64,000 bases of DNA from AWTP1-13 sp963840075 (GTDB lineage Bacteria; Pseudomonadota; Alphaproteobacteria; Rhizobiales; Hyphomicrobiaceae), in the NCBI GenBank assembly GCA_963840075.1, contig CAWIXS010000030.1, positions 47,624 through 111,623 on the forward strand, given 5' to 3'. The notes under the pieces were generated by a model. The model worked only from the letters and a program-made list of their open reading frames with translations, did no database searches and was not told the origin of the DNA. Numbering within the stretch: the stretch's first letter is position 1; the number at the start of each line of letters is the position of its first letter. This document shows, one piece after another, positions 43,981-53,772 of this stretch. The position numbers and the translations under genes are program-made.

Positions 43981-45160
43981 ATGGCCGAGCGTCCGCCCGT
44001 CAACGACTGGACCACCGATTTCGACCATCTCGACGCGCGCTGGGTCGAGGACCCGTTCCCGATCTGGGACGAGATGCGCAAGCGCTGCCCGATCGCGCAC
44101 ACCGACCGCTTCATGGGCGTCTACTTCCCCGCGCGCTACGAGGACGTGCGCGCGGTGGCCTACGACACGGAGCATTTCTCCTCGCGCCGCGTGGTCGTGC
44201 GCGAGACGCCGCCGCCGCGCATCCCGGCGCCGCCCATCACCTCCGATCCGCCCGAGCACCGCCCGGCGCGCATGGTGCTGCTGCCGCCGTTCACGCCCCA
44301 GGCCATCGAGAGGCTGGAGCCCAGAGCGCGGGCGCTGTGCAACGAGCTGATCGACGCCTTCGTCGCGCGCGGCGCCTGCGATGCCGCGGTGGAGTACGCG
44401 CAGGAGATCCCGACCCGCCTCATCGCCCACATGATGGACCTGCCGGAGAGCGACGGTGGGCGCTACCGCCAGTGGATCAAGATGGTCCTCCAGGACGGCA
44501 TCACCGATGTCAGCGCCGCGGTGCAGGCCTCCGGCGAGATGCAGCACTACTTCATGGGCCACGTGCACGAGCGCCAGGGCAAGCCGGGCGAGGACCTCAT
44601 CAGCTACCTCGCCAATGTCGAGGTCAAGGGCGAGAGGCTGCCGACCGAGGCCGTGATCGGCTCCCTGCGGCTCCTGCTGATCGCCGGCATCGACACGACC
44701 TGGAGCGCCATCGGCTCGTGTCTCTGGCACCTGGCGCGCACGCCCGGCGACCGCCGCCGCCTCGCCGCGGAGCCCGCGCTGCTGCCGACCGCGATCGAGG
44801 AGCTGCTGCGCGCCTACGCCCCCGTGACCATGGCGCGCGAGGTCGTCAAGGAGACCACCATCAGCGGCGCAACCTTCAAGCCGGGGCAGATGGTGATGCT
44901 GTCGTTCCCCGCGGCATGCCGCGACCCGGAGATGTTCCCCGACGCCGACAAGGTGGTGATCGACCGCAAGGAGAACCGCCACGCCGCCTTCGGCCTCGGC
45001 ATCCACCGCTGCATCGGCTCGAACCTCGCGCGCATGGAGCTGAGCGACGGCGGTCGGCGAGTTCCTGCGGCGCATCCCCGAGTTCAGCCTCGACGGGCAG
45101 GTCACCTGGTCGGAGGGCACCGTCCGTGGACCACGCAAGCTGCCGCTGCGGTTGCGATGA
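43981..45160 (+). CDS. Cytochrome P450, copy 1 (frameshifted near the 3' end)
   Basis: About 392 residues if repaired. I-helix AGIDTTWS, ExxR in EELLRAYAP and the haem-ligand loop FGLGIHRCIGSN are all present. Near 45050, just after LARMEL, one extra base shifts the frame; removing it gives VGEFLRRIPEFSLDGQ and a tail parallel to the second copy, ending at the TGA at 45158-45160. A bacterial class I P450, soluble. Closely related to the next gene, so a tandem duplication. Confidence 0.92.
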
Positions 45161-45184
45161 CAAACCGCGAGGCACGCTCGACGG

Positions 45185-45267
45185 GATTCCCCTCCCCTCT
45201 GGCCGCGCAGGGGCCAAAGCGAGCGAAGCTCGCTTGTGCGCCTTCGGCGCAGGTGCGGGGAGGGGGT
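45185..45267. repeat. Palindromic tract between the P450 genes
   Basis: CCCCTCCCCT on the left faces GGGGAGGGGG on the right, and AAGCGAGCGAAGCTCGCTT and GCGCCTTCGGCGC are inner hairpins. A compound intergenic palindrome of the sort that often separates genes. Confidence 0.6.
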
Positions 45268-45302
45268 AATCAACCCCCGACGCTCGCAGGTGGGAGTGGG
45301 CT

Positions 45303-46487
45303 TTGAGCAAGCGTCCGCCCGTCACCGATTGGGCCACGGATTGGGACCATCTCGACCCGCGCTGGGTCGAGGACCCCTATCCGATCTGGGGCGAGCTGCG
45401 GCAGCGATGCCCGGTCGCCCACACCGAGCGCTACGGCGGCGTGTACCTGCCGGTGCGCTACCAGGACATACGCGACATCGCCTACGACACGGAGCACTTC
45501 TCCTCGCGCAAGGTGGCGGTGCGCGAGACGCATCCGCCCAATGACCGCGGCGCGCCGCCCATCACCTCCGACCCGCCGCGCCACCGCCTGGCGCGCATGG
45601 TGCTGCTGCCGCCGTTCACGCCGCAGGCGGTGGAACGGCACGAGCCGCGCACGCGCGCGATCTGCAACGAGCTGATCGATGCGTTCATCGGCAAGGGGGC
45701 CTGCGACGCCGCGGTGGAGTATGCCCAGCACATCCCGGTCAAGGTGATCGCCCGCATGCTGGGGGTGCCGGAGGCCGACGGCGACCTGTTTCGCGGCTGG
45801 ATCACGGCCACGCTGCAGGAGGGTGTCACCGACGATGCGGTCCTGATGCGTGGGCTCGTGGAGATGACCGAGTATTTCCGGCCCTTCATGCTGGAGCGGC
45901 GCGAGCACCCCGGCGACGACCTCATCAGCCATCTGGTGCAGCAGCGCTACCCGGACGGGCGGACGCTGACCGACAACCATGTGCTGGGCTCGCTGCGCCT
46001 CATCCTGGTCGCCGGCATCGACACCACCTGGAGCGGCATCGGCTCCTGCATCTGGCATCTGGCGACGCATCCCGAGGACCGCCGCCGCCTGATCGCAGAG
46101 CCGGCGCTGGTGGCGACGGCGATCGAGGAACTCCTGCGCGCCTACGCGCCCGTCACCATGGCGCGCGAGGTGGTGGCCGAGACCGAGGTCGGCGGCTGCC
46201 CGTTCCAGCCGGGGCAGATGGTGATGCTCTCCTTCCCGGCGGCCAACCGCGATCCGGGGATGTTCCCCGACGCCGACAAGGTCGTCATCGACCGCAAGGA
46301 GAACCGCCACGCCGCCTTCGGCCTCGGCATCCACCGTTGCGTCGGCTCCAACCTCGCGCGGATGGAGCTGCGGGCGGCGGTGGAGGAGCTCTTGAAGCGG
46401 GTGCCCGAGTTCAGCCTCGCCGGCGAGGTGACCTGGTCGGAGGGCACGGTGCGCGGCCCCCGCCGCCTGCCGATCCGGTTCGGCTGA
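45303..46487 (+). CDS. Cytochrome P450, copy 2
   Basis: 394 residues, intact. AGIDTTWSGIG (I-helix), EELLRAYAP (ExxR), FGLGIHRCVGSNLARMEL (haem Cys). Very similar to copy 1 along its length, diverging mainly around residues 180-220. The start is TTG 45303 with GGGAG upstream. Substrate unknown; the shared ferredoxin suggests related hydroxylations. Confidence 0.95.
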   Translation: MSKRPPVTDWATDWDHLDPRWVEDPYPIWGELRQRCPVAHTERYGGVYLPVRYQDIRDIAYDTEHFSSRKVAVRETHPPNDRGAPPITSDPPRHRLARMVLLPPFTPQAVERHEPRTRAICNELIDAFIGKGACDAAVEYAQHIPVKVIARMLGVPEADGDLFRGWITATLQEGVTDDAVLMRGLVEMTEYFRPFMLERREHPGDDLISHLVQQRYPDGRTLTDNHVLGSLRLILVAGIDTTWSGIGSCIWHLATHPEDRRRLIAEPALVATAIEELLRAYAPVTMAREVVAETEVGGCPFQPGQMVMLSFPAANRDPGMFPDADKVVIDRKENRHAAFGLGIHRCVGSNLARMELRAAVEELLKRVPEFSLAGEVTWSEGTVRGPRRLPIRFG

Positions 46488-47049
46488 GAGGCTCGGGGTC
46501 CGGGCCCTTGCGAGACGCTTCCCTGAAATTCCGAGGAGAAAAAAGGGCCGCTGGCGCGAGCAGCCCTTGCAGGTGGTCAATTGTCGCCAGTCAGGCCGAG
46601 CCGACGCGAGCTGAAAATCGCGCGAGCGCCCGGAATTCGGTAACGTTGCATGTGCCGATTGCAGACGCGCGGCTGACAAGCCGGGACCGCCAGCGGGATG
46701 GCCTCTGCCGCTGCGTAGGAAGCGATTCTGGGCCACCTCCCGGCTCGGCCGGTACCTGGGGTGCCCCCGGCCGAGGCGGCAGAAAAGGGCCGCCCCGTGC
46801 AGGAAACCAGTTTGGCACATACAAGCGTCAACGGGCCGCGAAAGCGGCGGTAGCTCGAGGGCGTCGAGGCGCCTCGCGACAGGATCGGCCGTTCGCATAT
46901 GCGCCTTCCGCAGAGTGGCAGCCCGCGCTGGCGATCGCCGCCCGCGTGCAGCAGCAGATCGCTGCAACCTGCCACGCGCCTGCGGTCCGTCTTGCGCATC
47001 GTGTCGACGCTGCATAATCTGATTTTGCGGGGTCGCAGGGGGGTATAGC
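46488..47049. other. 562-bp region with hairpins and no recognised gene
   Basis: A strong hairpin (CGGCTCGGCCGG with CCGGCCGAGGCGG, 46741-46779) and a minus-strand terminator at the left end are visible, but no protein family. A frame of 140 codons on the minus strand (46577-46999) is Arg- and Pro-rich and not convincing. An uncharacterised minus-strand RNA is possible. Confidence 0.5.
46538..46568 (-). terminator. Rho-independent terminator on the minus strand
   Basis: Stem AAGGGC-C-GCT pairing with AGC-A-GCCCTT, followed on the minus strand by six T. It is the clearest intrinsic terminator in the window, yet no convincing minus-strand gene ends before it. Confidence 0.7.
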
Positions 47050-48096
47050 GTGAGCAGAGCGCGATCTTGTTGCTTGCTGCTGGCGTGTCTCGCCCTTGCG
47101 CCGGCGGGCGCCAACGCCCAGCAAACTAAGCTGAGGATCACTCTACAGCTGCCCATAACCAACCACCTCGGCGTGAACCTGATGCAGTTCAAGACCGAGG
47201 TCGAGGCGAAGACTGCCAAGGCCATCTCATTCGAGATTTTCGACAAATCCCGCCTCTACAGGGATGATCAGGCGTTGGACGCGGTCGCGTCGGGCGCCAT
47301 CGAGATGGGTTCCGTCGGGATTTCGCAGTTCGTCAAGAAGATGCCGGCGCTCGACCTGTTCGGCCAGCCGTTCCTGTTCAACTTCGAGGCCCTGGTCCGG
47401 GCAGCCGCGGACCCCGACGGCGAGGTCAGGAGAGTGCTCGACAAGGCGGTGCTCGAAGGAATCGGCGTGCGTGTCCTGTGGTTGCAGTCCTACGGCTCGA
47501 GCGTGTTCGTCTCCAAGGGCCGCGACGCCAGAGCTCCGGCCGCGATCCGCGGCCAGAAGGTGCGGGTGTGGGCAGACAACGTGGCGAAGTTCACCAGGCT
47601 TTGCGGAGGCGACCCCCGGGTGATCTCGGCCTCCAAGCAGTACCAGGCGGTCAAGGATGGCACGGTCGACATGCTGATGACCGGGATTACCAGCGTCGAA
47701 TCGCGTGAGCTGTGGAAATTGCTCGATACCATCACGCGGACAGAGCACGCTGCGCTCGAGTTCCCCGTGATCATCAACGAGAAGGTGTGGCAATCCCTCT
47801 CCGACACCCACAAAACAATCATCTCCGCGGCCGCGAAGAAGGTCGAGCGAGACCTGCGCGAGTCGATGGCCGATGTCGAGGCGAAGGCATACGCGTTCGC
47901 CCGCGCTAAGGGCATGAAGGTTCACGAGTTGACGCCCGACGAGGTGGCCGAGTGGCGGGCTTGCAGCGCCGGCATCATGGATGACTACATGACCAGCGCA
48001 GGAGATGTTGCCTACAAGCTGATGGGGGCCTACGGAAAGTTGCGCACCCTCCCGTGCTGCTCCGCTGGACCCAAGGGGGAGTTCACCCTGCGCTAG
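47050..48096 (+). CDS. TRAP transporter solute-binding protein (DctP-like)
   Basis: 348 residues from GTG 47050. Signal peptide ends near residue 24 (LAPAGANAQ). KAISFEIFDKSRLYRDDQ, FLFNFEALVRAAADPDGEV, the Arg-region KVRVWADNVAKFTRLCGGDP and DGTVDMLMTGITSVES follow the DctP fold. Membrane subunits DctQ/DctM are not adjacent; only a dctM remnant exists at 54.9 kb. Ligand probably an organic acid. Confidence 0.9.
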   Translation: MSRARSCCLLLACLALAPAGANAQQTKLRITLQLPITNHLGVNLMQFKTEVEAKTAKAISFEIFDKSRLYRDDQALDAVASGAIEMGSVGISQFVKKMPALDLFGQPFLFNFEALVRAAADPDGEVRRVLDKAVLEGIGVRVLWLQSYGSSVFVSKGRDARAPAAIRGQKVRVWADNVAKFTRLCGGDPRVISASKQYQAVKDGTVDMLMTGITSVESRELWKLLDTITRTEHAALEFPVIINEKVWQSLSDTHKTIISAAAKKVERDLRESMADVEAKAYAFARAKGMKVHELTPDEVAEWRACSAGIMDDYMTSAGDVAYKLMGAYGKLRTLPCCSAGPKGEFTLR

Positions 48097-48219
48097 ATTT
48101 CTGCGCCGGTGGGTGCTTCCTTCCGACGTTGCCGAAAGGCTATGTCAATGCGGCGCCGGCCGCATTGCAGCGGTTCCCGCTCCGCCAGGAGCCGGCGCCG
48201 ATGGTGGAGGCGCCGGCTC

Positions 48220-48254
48220 GGTGCGATCAGGCTTCGCTCGATTGCGCCCTACTT
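48220..48254. repeat. Half copy of GTAGGGTGCAAT-type repeat
   Basis: GGTGCGATCAGGCTTCGCTC followed by GATTGCGCCCTAC. On the minus strand, the TAG in GTAGGGC (48249-48251) is the stop of the family-5 binding protein gene. Confidence 0.7.
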
Positions 48255-49850
48255 GTCCAGCCAGACGCTTTCGAAGCGCCAGTTGTTGTAAATCGCATTC
48301 TGATGCTGCACGTGGCCTTTGAGGTGGGGGTGCCAGCAGGTCGCTGTGCGGTTGTGGAAGATGATCGGGCGAGCCACATCCGCCGCCAGGACCTTCTCGA
48401 TCTGCCATACGATCTGCTTGCGCTTGGCAACGTCCGCCTCCTGCGACTGCTGCTCCAGCAGCTTCTCGACCTGCGGATTGCAGTACTTCGTATAGTTGCG
48501 GTTCGACTTGCAGGCGAAGCCCTCCATAAGCGTCACGTCGGGATCGTCGATGCCGGAGCCGGAGAGATTGAGGGCGACCGAGTAGTCCTGCCGGACGAGG
48601 CGGCCGTACCAGACGGCAGATTCGACGATTTCGAGCTCGGCGTCGAAATGGATCTGGTTGAGCTGATCGACCAGGAGGACCGCCGGGTCCCTGAAATTCT
48701 GGAAGTCACGGGTCGACACCTTGACCTTCAGGCGTTTGCCGGGACCATAGCCCAGGTTCTCCATGACCTTGCGCGCCTCGTCGCGCCGCGACGCCAGATC
48801 GCCGCCATAGTTGGGCAGTGCCATCACCATCTTCTTCGACATTCCCCACCGGCCCTCGGGCTCGGCCATCATGGCGCCGGCGAGGGTCGCCTTGCCGTGC
48901 GACAGGATGTCGATCATGCCTTGCCGGTCGAGGGCCAGAGCCATGGCCTGGCGCAGCTTGGCGTTGTCGAAGGGGGGCCTCTTTTGGTTGACGAGAAGGT
49001 TGGTGCTCACGGCGGTCGGCACCAGCTCGCAGATGGCCGCGGGGGCGCGCGCCTTGACGTTGGCAATCAGCGGCACCGTGATGTCGGCAACGAACGTGAG
49101 GTCGAACTCCTTGGCTATGAACGCGAGCACGCGCGTCGAGCGATTGCCGATGATGCTCATCTCGATGCCGTCGAGATACGGCCGGCCCGGCTTCCAGTAG
49201 CTTGCATTCTTGACGAGCTTGATCGACTGGTTGGAATCGAACGATACGAACTTGAAGGGACCGGTGCCGATCGGCCGCCTGCGCATTTCCTTGGCCGGCA
49301 CGTGGCAGGGATAGACCGGAGACAGGTTGGACGCGAGCAGGGCGGGAAATGAGGTCTGCGGCCGCCCGAGCACGAAGATCGCCTCGAAATCTCCGCTCAC
49401 CGTTACCTCTTTCAGATTGCTCCACCAGACCCCGCGCGGGTTGCCGCGCAGCTGGTCGGGATGCTTGCCCAGGATCTTGTCCCAGGTGCACTGAACGTCG
49501 CGGGCGGTGAACGGCTTGCCGTCGTGCCACGTGACGCCCTGCCGGAGCTTGACGGCGAGCTTGGTACGCGCTTCGTCCCATGCCCAGCTCTCTGCCAGCT
49601 CCGGCACGATCGTGTCGAGGCCGTTGCGCGGCTGCGACTGGTCGAAGATTAGAAGATTGTTGAAGACCGCCGAAAAGCCCATCGCCGTTGCGATCGTTGC
49701 TTCCTCGACGATCGAGGCGCTGGGAGGGTTGGTGCTGTTGTAGGTGCGGAGCACGCCACCCGACTTCTGGCCGGCGGCAGGCTCCGCAAGCGCGAGCCCC
49801 GCCGCCAGTGCGATAGCGAAAACTGCGATAGCATTGCGTGAACAGGCCAA
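48249..49850 (-). CDS. ABC-transporter family-5 solute-binding protein, copy 1
   Basis: 533 residues. Signal peptide to about residue 27. LRTYNSTNPPSASIVEE, LRQGVTWHDGKPFTARDVQ (the family-5 signature), RPIGTGPFKFVSFD and ALDRQGMIDIL match the DppA/OppA family of peptide or opine receptors. TTG 49850 with GGGAGGAAAAC is the start. It follows the related copy 2 on the same strand; no permease or ATPase genes are present. Confidence 0.93.
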   Translation of the reverse strand: MACSRNAIAVFAIALAAGLALAEPAAGQKSGGVLRTYNSTNPPSASIVEEATIATAMGFSAVFNNLLIFDQSQPRNGLDTIVPELAESWAWDEARTKLAVKLRQGVTWHDGKPFTARDVQCTWDKILGKHPDQLRGNPRGVWWSNLKEVTVSGDFEAIFVLGRPQTSFPALLASNLSPVYPCHVPAKEMRRRPIGTGPFKFVSFDSNQSIKLVKNASYWKPGRPYLDGIEMSIIGNRSTRVLAFIAKEFDLTFVADITVPLIANVKARAPAAICELVPTAVSTNLLVNQKRPPFDNAKLRQAMALALDRQGMIDILSHGKATLAGAMMAEPEGRWGMSKKMVMALPNYGGDLASRRDEARKVMENLGYGPGKRLKVKVSTRDFQNFRDPAVLLVDQLNQIHFDAELEIVESAVWYGRLVRQDYSVALNLSGSGIDDPDVTLMEGFACKSNRNYTKYCNPQVEKLLEQQSQEADVAKRKQIVWQIEKVLAADVARPIIFHNRTATCWHPHLKGHVQHQNAIYNNWRFESVWLDK

Positions 49851-49944
49851 GTTTTCCTCCCTTATAATTTGGACCGGAACTCAGTGGACGGAGGTCCGGT
49901 CACTTTCTCAGGCGACGTCAGCTTGGCACCGAGCAGATCGACGC

Positions 49945-49973
49945 AGTCGGGCAGCCGCCCGATTGCGCCCTAC
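49945..49973. repeat. Half copy of GTAGGGTGCAAT-type repeat
   Basis: GTCGGGCAGCCGCCCGATTG followed by CGCCCTAC. The TAG at 49970-49972 (minus strand) is the stop of the second family-5 binding protein. Confidence 0.7.
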
Positions 49974-51572
49974 CTGTCCAGCCAGACGTTCTCGAAGCGC
50001 CAGTTGTTGTGGAGCGAGTTCTCGTGCTGCACGTGCCCCTTGACGTGCGCCTGCCAGCAGGTCGCTCCCCGGTTGTGCATGATGATCGGCTGGGCCACGT
50101 CCTCCGCCAGGACCTTCTCGATCCGCCACACGATCTCCCTGCGCTTGGCTGCGTCGCCTTCCTGCGACTGCGCCTCCAGGAGCTTCTCGACCTGCGGGTT
50201 GCAGTACCTCGTAAAGTTGCGGTTCGACTTGCAGGCGTAGCCTTCAGCCAGGGCGACGTCGGGATCGTCGAGCCCGGTGCTGGCAAGGTTGAGCGCGACT
50301 GCGTAGTCCAGGCGCAGGGCGCGGCCATACCAGACGGACGATTCGATGATCTCGAGCTCGGCGTCGAAGTAGATCTCGTTGAGCTGGTCGACCAGCAGGA
50401 CGGCGGGGTCCCTGTAGGTCTGGAAGTCGCGGGTCGATACCTTCACCTGCAGTCGCTTGCCCGGGCCGTAGCCCAGGCTCTGCATGATCCTGCGCGCCTC
50501 GGTGCGCCGCTCTGTCAGGTCGCCGCCGTAGTTCGGCAGCGTCATCACCGTCTCTTTGGGCATGCCCCACCGGCCTTCGGGCGGCGGCATCATGGCGCCG
50601 GCGATGCTGGCCTTGCCGAAGGTCAGGATGTCGATCGTGCCTTGCCTGTCGAGCGCGAGCGCCATGGCCTTGCGCAGCTTGACGTCGTTGAAGGGGGGCT
50701 TTTCCCGGTTGACGAGCAGGTGGGTGCTCGCGCCGGTCGGCGTGTACTGGCAGATCGCGCCGGGCGCCCGGGCCAGGATGTCGGCCATCAGCGGCGCCGT
50801 GATATCGGCGACGAACGTCAGGTCGAACTCCCTGGCGATGAACGCCAGCACGCGGGTGGAGCGATTGCCGATGATGCTGAACTCGATGCCGTCGAGATAT
50901 GGACGGCCCGGCTTCCAGTAGTCCGTGTTCTTGACGAGCTTGATGGAGCGGTTCGCATCGAATGATGCCAGCTTGAAGGGACCTGTGCCGATCGGCCTGC
51001 GGCGCATCTCCTTGGCCGGTACGTGGCAGGGATAGACCGGGGAGAGGTTGGAGGCGAGCATGGCCGGCAAGGAGGTCTGCGGCCGTGCCAGCTCGAATGT
51101 CGCCTCGAAACTGCCGTTGACGGTCACGTCCTGCAAGTTGCCCCACCAGAACTCCGCGCGGGTTGCCGCGCAGCTCATCGGGGTGCCTGCCCAGGATCTT
51201 GTGCCAGGTGCACTGCACGTCCTGCGCCGTCAAATCCTTGCCGTCGTGCCATTTCACGCCCTGCCGGAGCTTCACCGTCAGCCTGGTGTGGGATTCATCC
51301 CAGGTCCAGCTTTCGGCCAGCTCCGGCACGATGGTGTCGAGCCCGTTGCGCGGCTTGGACTGGTCGAAGATGAGGAGGTTGTTGAAGACGGCGGAGAAGG
51401 CCATCGACGTTGCGATGGTCCCTTCCTCGATGATGGAGGCGCTGGGCGGGTTGGTGCTGTTGTAGGAACGCAGTATTCCGCCCGCCTTCTGTGCAGCGGC
51501 GGGCTCTGCCATCGCGAGCCCTGCGGCCAGTGCGACGGCGGCAAGCCCAGCAATGCCTCGTGGAAGGGCCAA
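49970..51572 (-). CDS. ABC-transporter family-5 solute-binding protein, copy 2 (frameshifted)
   Basis: About 533 residues if repaired; paralog of the gene at 48249. N-terminal part LRSYNSTNPPSASIIEEGT, LRQGVKWHDGKDLTAQDVQ. Near 51157 (after LRGNPRGV) one extra base breaks the frame; the second part resumes with WWGNLQDVTVNGSF and stays intact. TTG 51572 with GGAGGAGAGC is the start, the same arrangement as copy 1. A tandem duplication without transporter subunits nearby. Confidence 0.9.
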
Positions 51573-51767
51573 GCTCTCCTCCCCTGCGTGCCCCGTGCAC
51601 TGCGCGGCAGATGCGCGGCCCGGTTGTTGTTGTCAGGAGGCTACAGTCTACCACCACGCGAAATAACGTTCACTTACTTCCTTCTGGTTGCAAACGATGC
51701 CCCAATTTGCTTCCGCGGCAATCCGTTCGCGGTATTTGCTACGTCGAGCCCTCAAGGCCCGGCCTCT

Positions 51768-53273
51768 TCAATTCGTCTCCACGGCAATGCGTTGGCGGCC
51801 CGAGCGCAGGGCCGGGAGGATGGCGGAGCCCAAGAGCAGGAGCGCCAACAGCAGGCAGGCGAGAGAAATGCCCCGCTCGAGGAAGATCCAGAAGCTGCCG
51901 TCGGAGAGGATCAGCGCCTTGCGCAGGTTGTTCTCCATCAGCGGGCCCAGCACGAAGGCCAGCACCAGGGGCGCGGGCTCGTAGCCGAGCTTGCGCATCA
52001 GGTAGCCGAGCACGCCGAAGGCGATCATCACGTAGATGTCGAACACGGCATTGGAGATGCTGTAGACGCCGATCAGGCAGAACAGCAGGATCAGCGGAAA
52101 CAGGATGCGATAGGGCACCTTGAGCACCTGCACCCACAGCCCGATCAGCGGCAGGTTGAGCACCAGGAGCATGGCATTGCCGATGTACATGCTGGTGACG
52201 ATGCCCCAGAACAGGCCGGGGTTCTGGGTCATCAGGAGCGGGCCCGGCTGCACGTTGTGCACGATGAAGGCGCCGAGCAGCAGGGCGACAACCACGTTGG
52301 GCGGGATGCCCAGCGTGAGCAGCGGGATGAAGCCGCTGCCGGCGGCGGCGTTGTTGGCGGCCTCGGGCCCGGCCACGCCGGCAATCGCGCCCTTGCCGAA
52401 CCTCTCCGGCGTCTTGGAGATGCGCTTCTCGAGCGCGTAGGACAGGAAGGAGGAGATCACGGGACCGCCGCCGGGCAGGATGCCCAGCACGAAGCCCAGA
52501 AGCGAGCCGCGCGCCAGGGGGCCCGCGCTCTCGGCCCAGTCCTGGCGCGACGGCAGCAGGCCCTTGATGCGGTCGGAGAAGATCGAGCGGGTCAGTCTCT
52601 GCTCGAGGTTGACCAGGATCTCGGCGATGCCGAACAGGCCCATGACGATCGGCACCAGGCCGACGCCGTCGACCAGCTCCATGCGATCGAACGTCAGCCG
52701 CGGCACCGCGCTGATCGAGTCGAGGCCGACCAGGCCCAGCACGAGACCGACGCAGGCCATGATCAGGGCCTTCATCAGCGAGCCCTGCGAGAGATAGGTG
52801 AGAATGGAAAGCCCGAGCACCATCAGGCTGAAATACTCGGCCGGGCCGAAGCTCACGGCGAAGCGGGCGAGCGTCGGGGCCACCAGCATCAGACCGACGA
52901 CGGCGAAGGTGCCGGCGATGAACGAGCCGATGGCCGCGATCCCGAGGGCCGGCCCGGCGCGGCCCTGGCGCGCCATCTGATGGCCGTCCAGCGTGGTGAC
53001 CACCGAGGCCGCCTCGCCCGGAATGTTGACCAGGATGGCGGTGGTGGAGCCGCCGTACATGGAGCCGTAGTAGATGCCGGCCAGCATGACGATGCCGGCC
53101 TCGGGCGGGGCGGTGAAGGTCACCGGGAGGAGCAGCGACATCGCCGCCACCGGGCCGATGCCCGGCAGCACGCCGACCAGCGTGCCGATGAGCACGCCGA
53201 GGAAGCAGTAGATGAGGTTGATCGGCTGCAGCGCGACGCTGAATCCGATCATGAGGTTGTTGAGGAGCTCCAC
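51768..53273 (-). CDS. tctA: Tripartite tricarboxylate transporter, large permease TctA
   Basis: 501 residues, about 12 membrane helices. The TctA signatures GVLIGTLVGVLPGIGPVAAM, GIYYGSMYGGSTTAILVNIP and the second-half repeat FVLGILPGGGPVISSF with GSGFIPLLTLGIPPN are present. GTG 53273. It is the last gene of a tctC-tctB-tctA operon, 3 bp after tctB. Confidence 0.96.
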   Translation of the reverse strand: MELLNNLMIGFSVALQPINLIYCFLGVLIGTLVGVLPGIGPVAAMSLLLPVTFTAPPEAGIVMLAGIYYGSMYGGSTTAILVNIPGEAASVVTTLDGHQMARQGRAGPALGIAAIGSFIAGTFAVVGLMLVAPTLARFAVSFGPAEYFSLMVLGLSILTYLSQGSLMKALIMACVGLVLGLVGLDSISAVPRLTFDRMELVDGVGLVPIVMGLFGIAEILVNLEQRLTRSIFSDRIKGLLPSRQDWAESAGPLARGSLLGFVLGILPGGGPVISSFLSYALEKRISKTPERFGKGAIAGVAGPEAANNAAAGSGFIPLLTLGIPPNVVVALLLGAFIVHNVQPGPLLMTQNPGLFWGIVTSMYIGNAMLLVLNLPLIGLWVQVLKVPYRILFPLILLFCLIGVYSISNAVFDIYVMIAFGVLGYLMRKLGYEPAPLVLAFVLGPLMENNLRKALILSDGSFWIFLERGISLACLLLALLLLGSAILPALRSGRQRIAVETN

Positions 53274-53276
53274 GGG

Positions 53277-53768
53277 CTAGCTCCGCCCGAAAATCATCGG
53301 CAGATGGGTCGTCAGCCAGCGCTCCGCCTCGCCCGCCGGCAGCTGGGTGCCGAGCCAGCGGTGGAACACGATGTAGGCCACCCCGGTGGCGAGGGCCGCG
53401 CCGAGCGGCGGCGCGATCCAGCTCTGGCGGTCGATGGTCAGGAACAGGATGAAGAGCAGGGCGAAGGTGGTGGTGATGAAGCCCAGCGCCGGCAGCAGCC
53501 AGCCGTAGAGCGCGAGCAGGACCACGACGTAGGGCACGAGCCACCAGCGCAGACCCTGCCAGAGGCCGGGCCCCTCTGCCGGCGCCCGTCTCAGGGTGGC
53601 CGCCAGCGTTGCCAGCGACAGGGCGGTCATCGCCAAGCCGACCCAGAAGATCATGCCTCCGGGGCCAGGGTCGCTGAGCGTGCCGAGCCCCAGATCGAGC
53701 CCCGACCAGGTGACGCCGAGCGCGACCGCCAGCCAGAAGCCGGCAGCGAGGAGCTCGCCGATGCGCAT
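53277..53768 (-). CDS. tctB: Tripartite tricarboxylate transporter, small permease TctB
   Basis: 163 residues with four hydrophobic helices, for example GLAMTALSLATLAATL and VPYVVVLLALYGWLLPALGF. Poorly conserved in sequence but right length and position between tctC and tctA. Confidence 0.88.
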   Translation of the reverse strand: MRIGELLAAGFWLAVALGVTWSGLDLGLGTLSDPGPGGMIFWVGLAMTALSLATLAATLRRAPAEGPGLWQGLRWWLVPYVVVLLALYGWLLPALGFITTTFALLFILFLTIDRQSWIAPPLGAALATGVAYIVFHRWLGTQLPAGEAERWLTTHLPMIFGRS

Positions 53769-53772
53769 GGGG

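Noticed and set aside
46577..46999. 140-codon minus-strand ORF before the terminator
   Set aside because: Arg/Pro-rich, no family, no clear start signal; a non-coding RNA is at least as likely.
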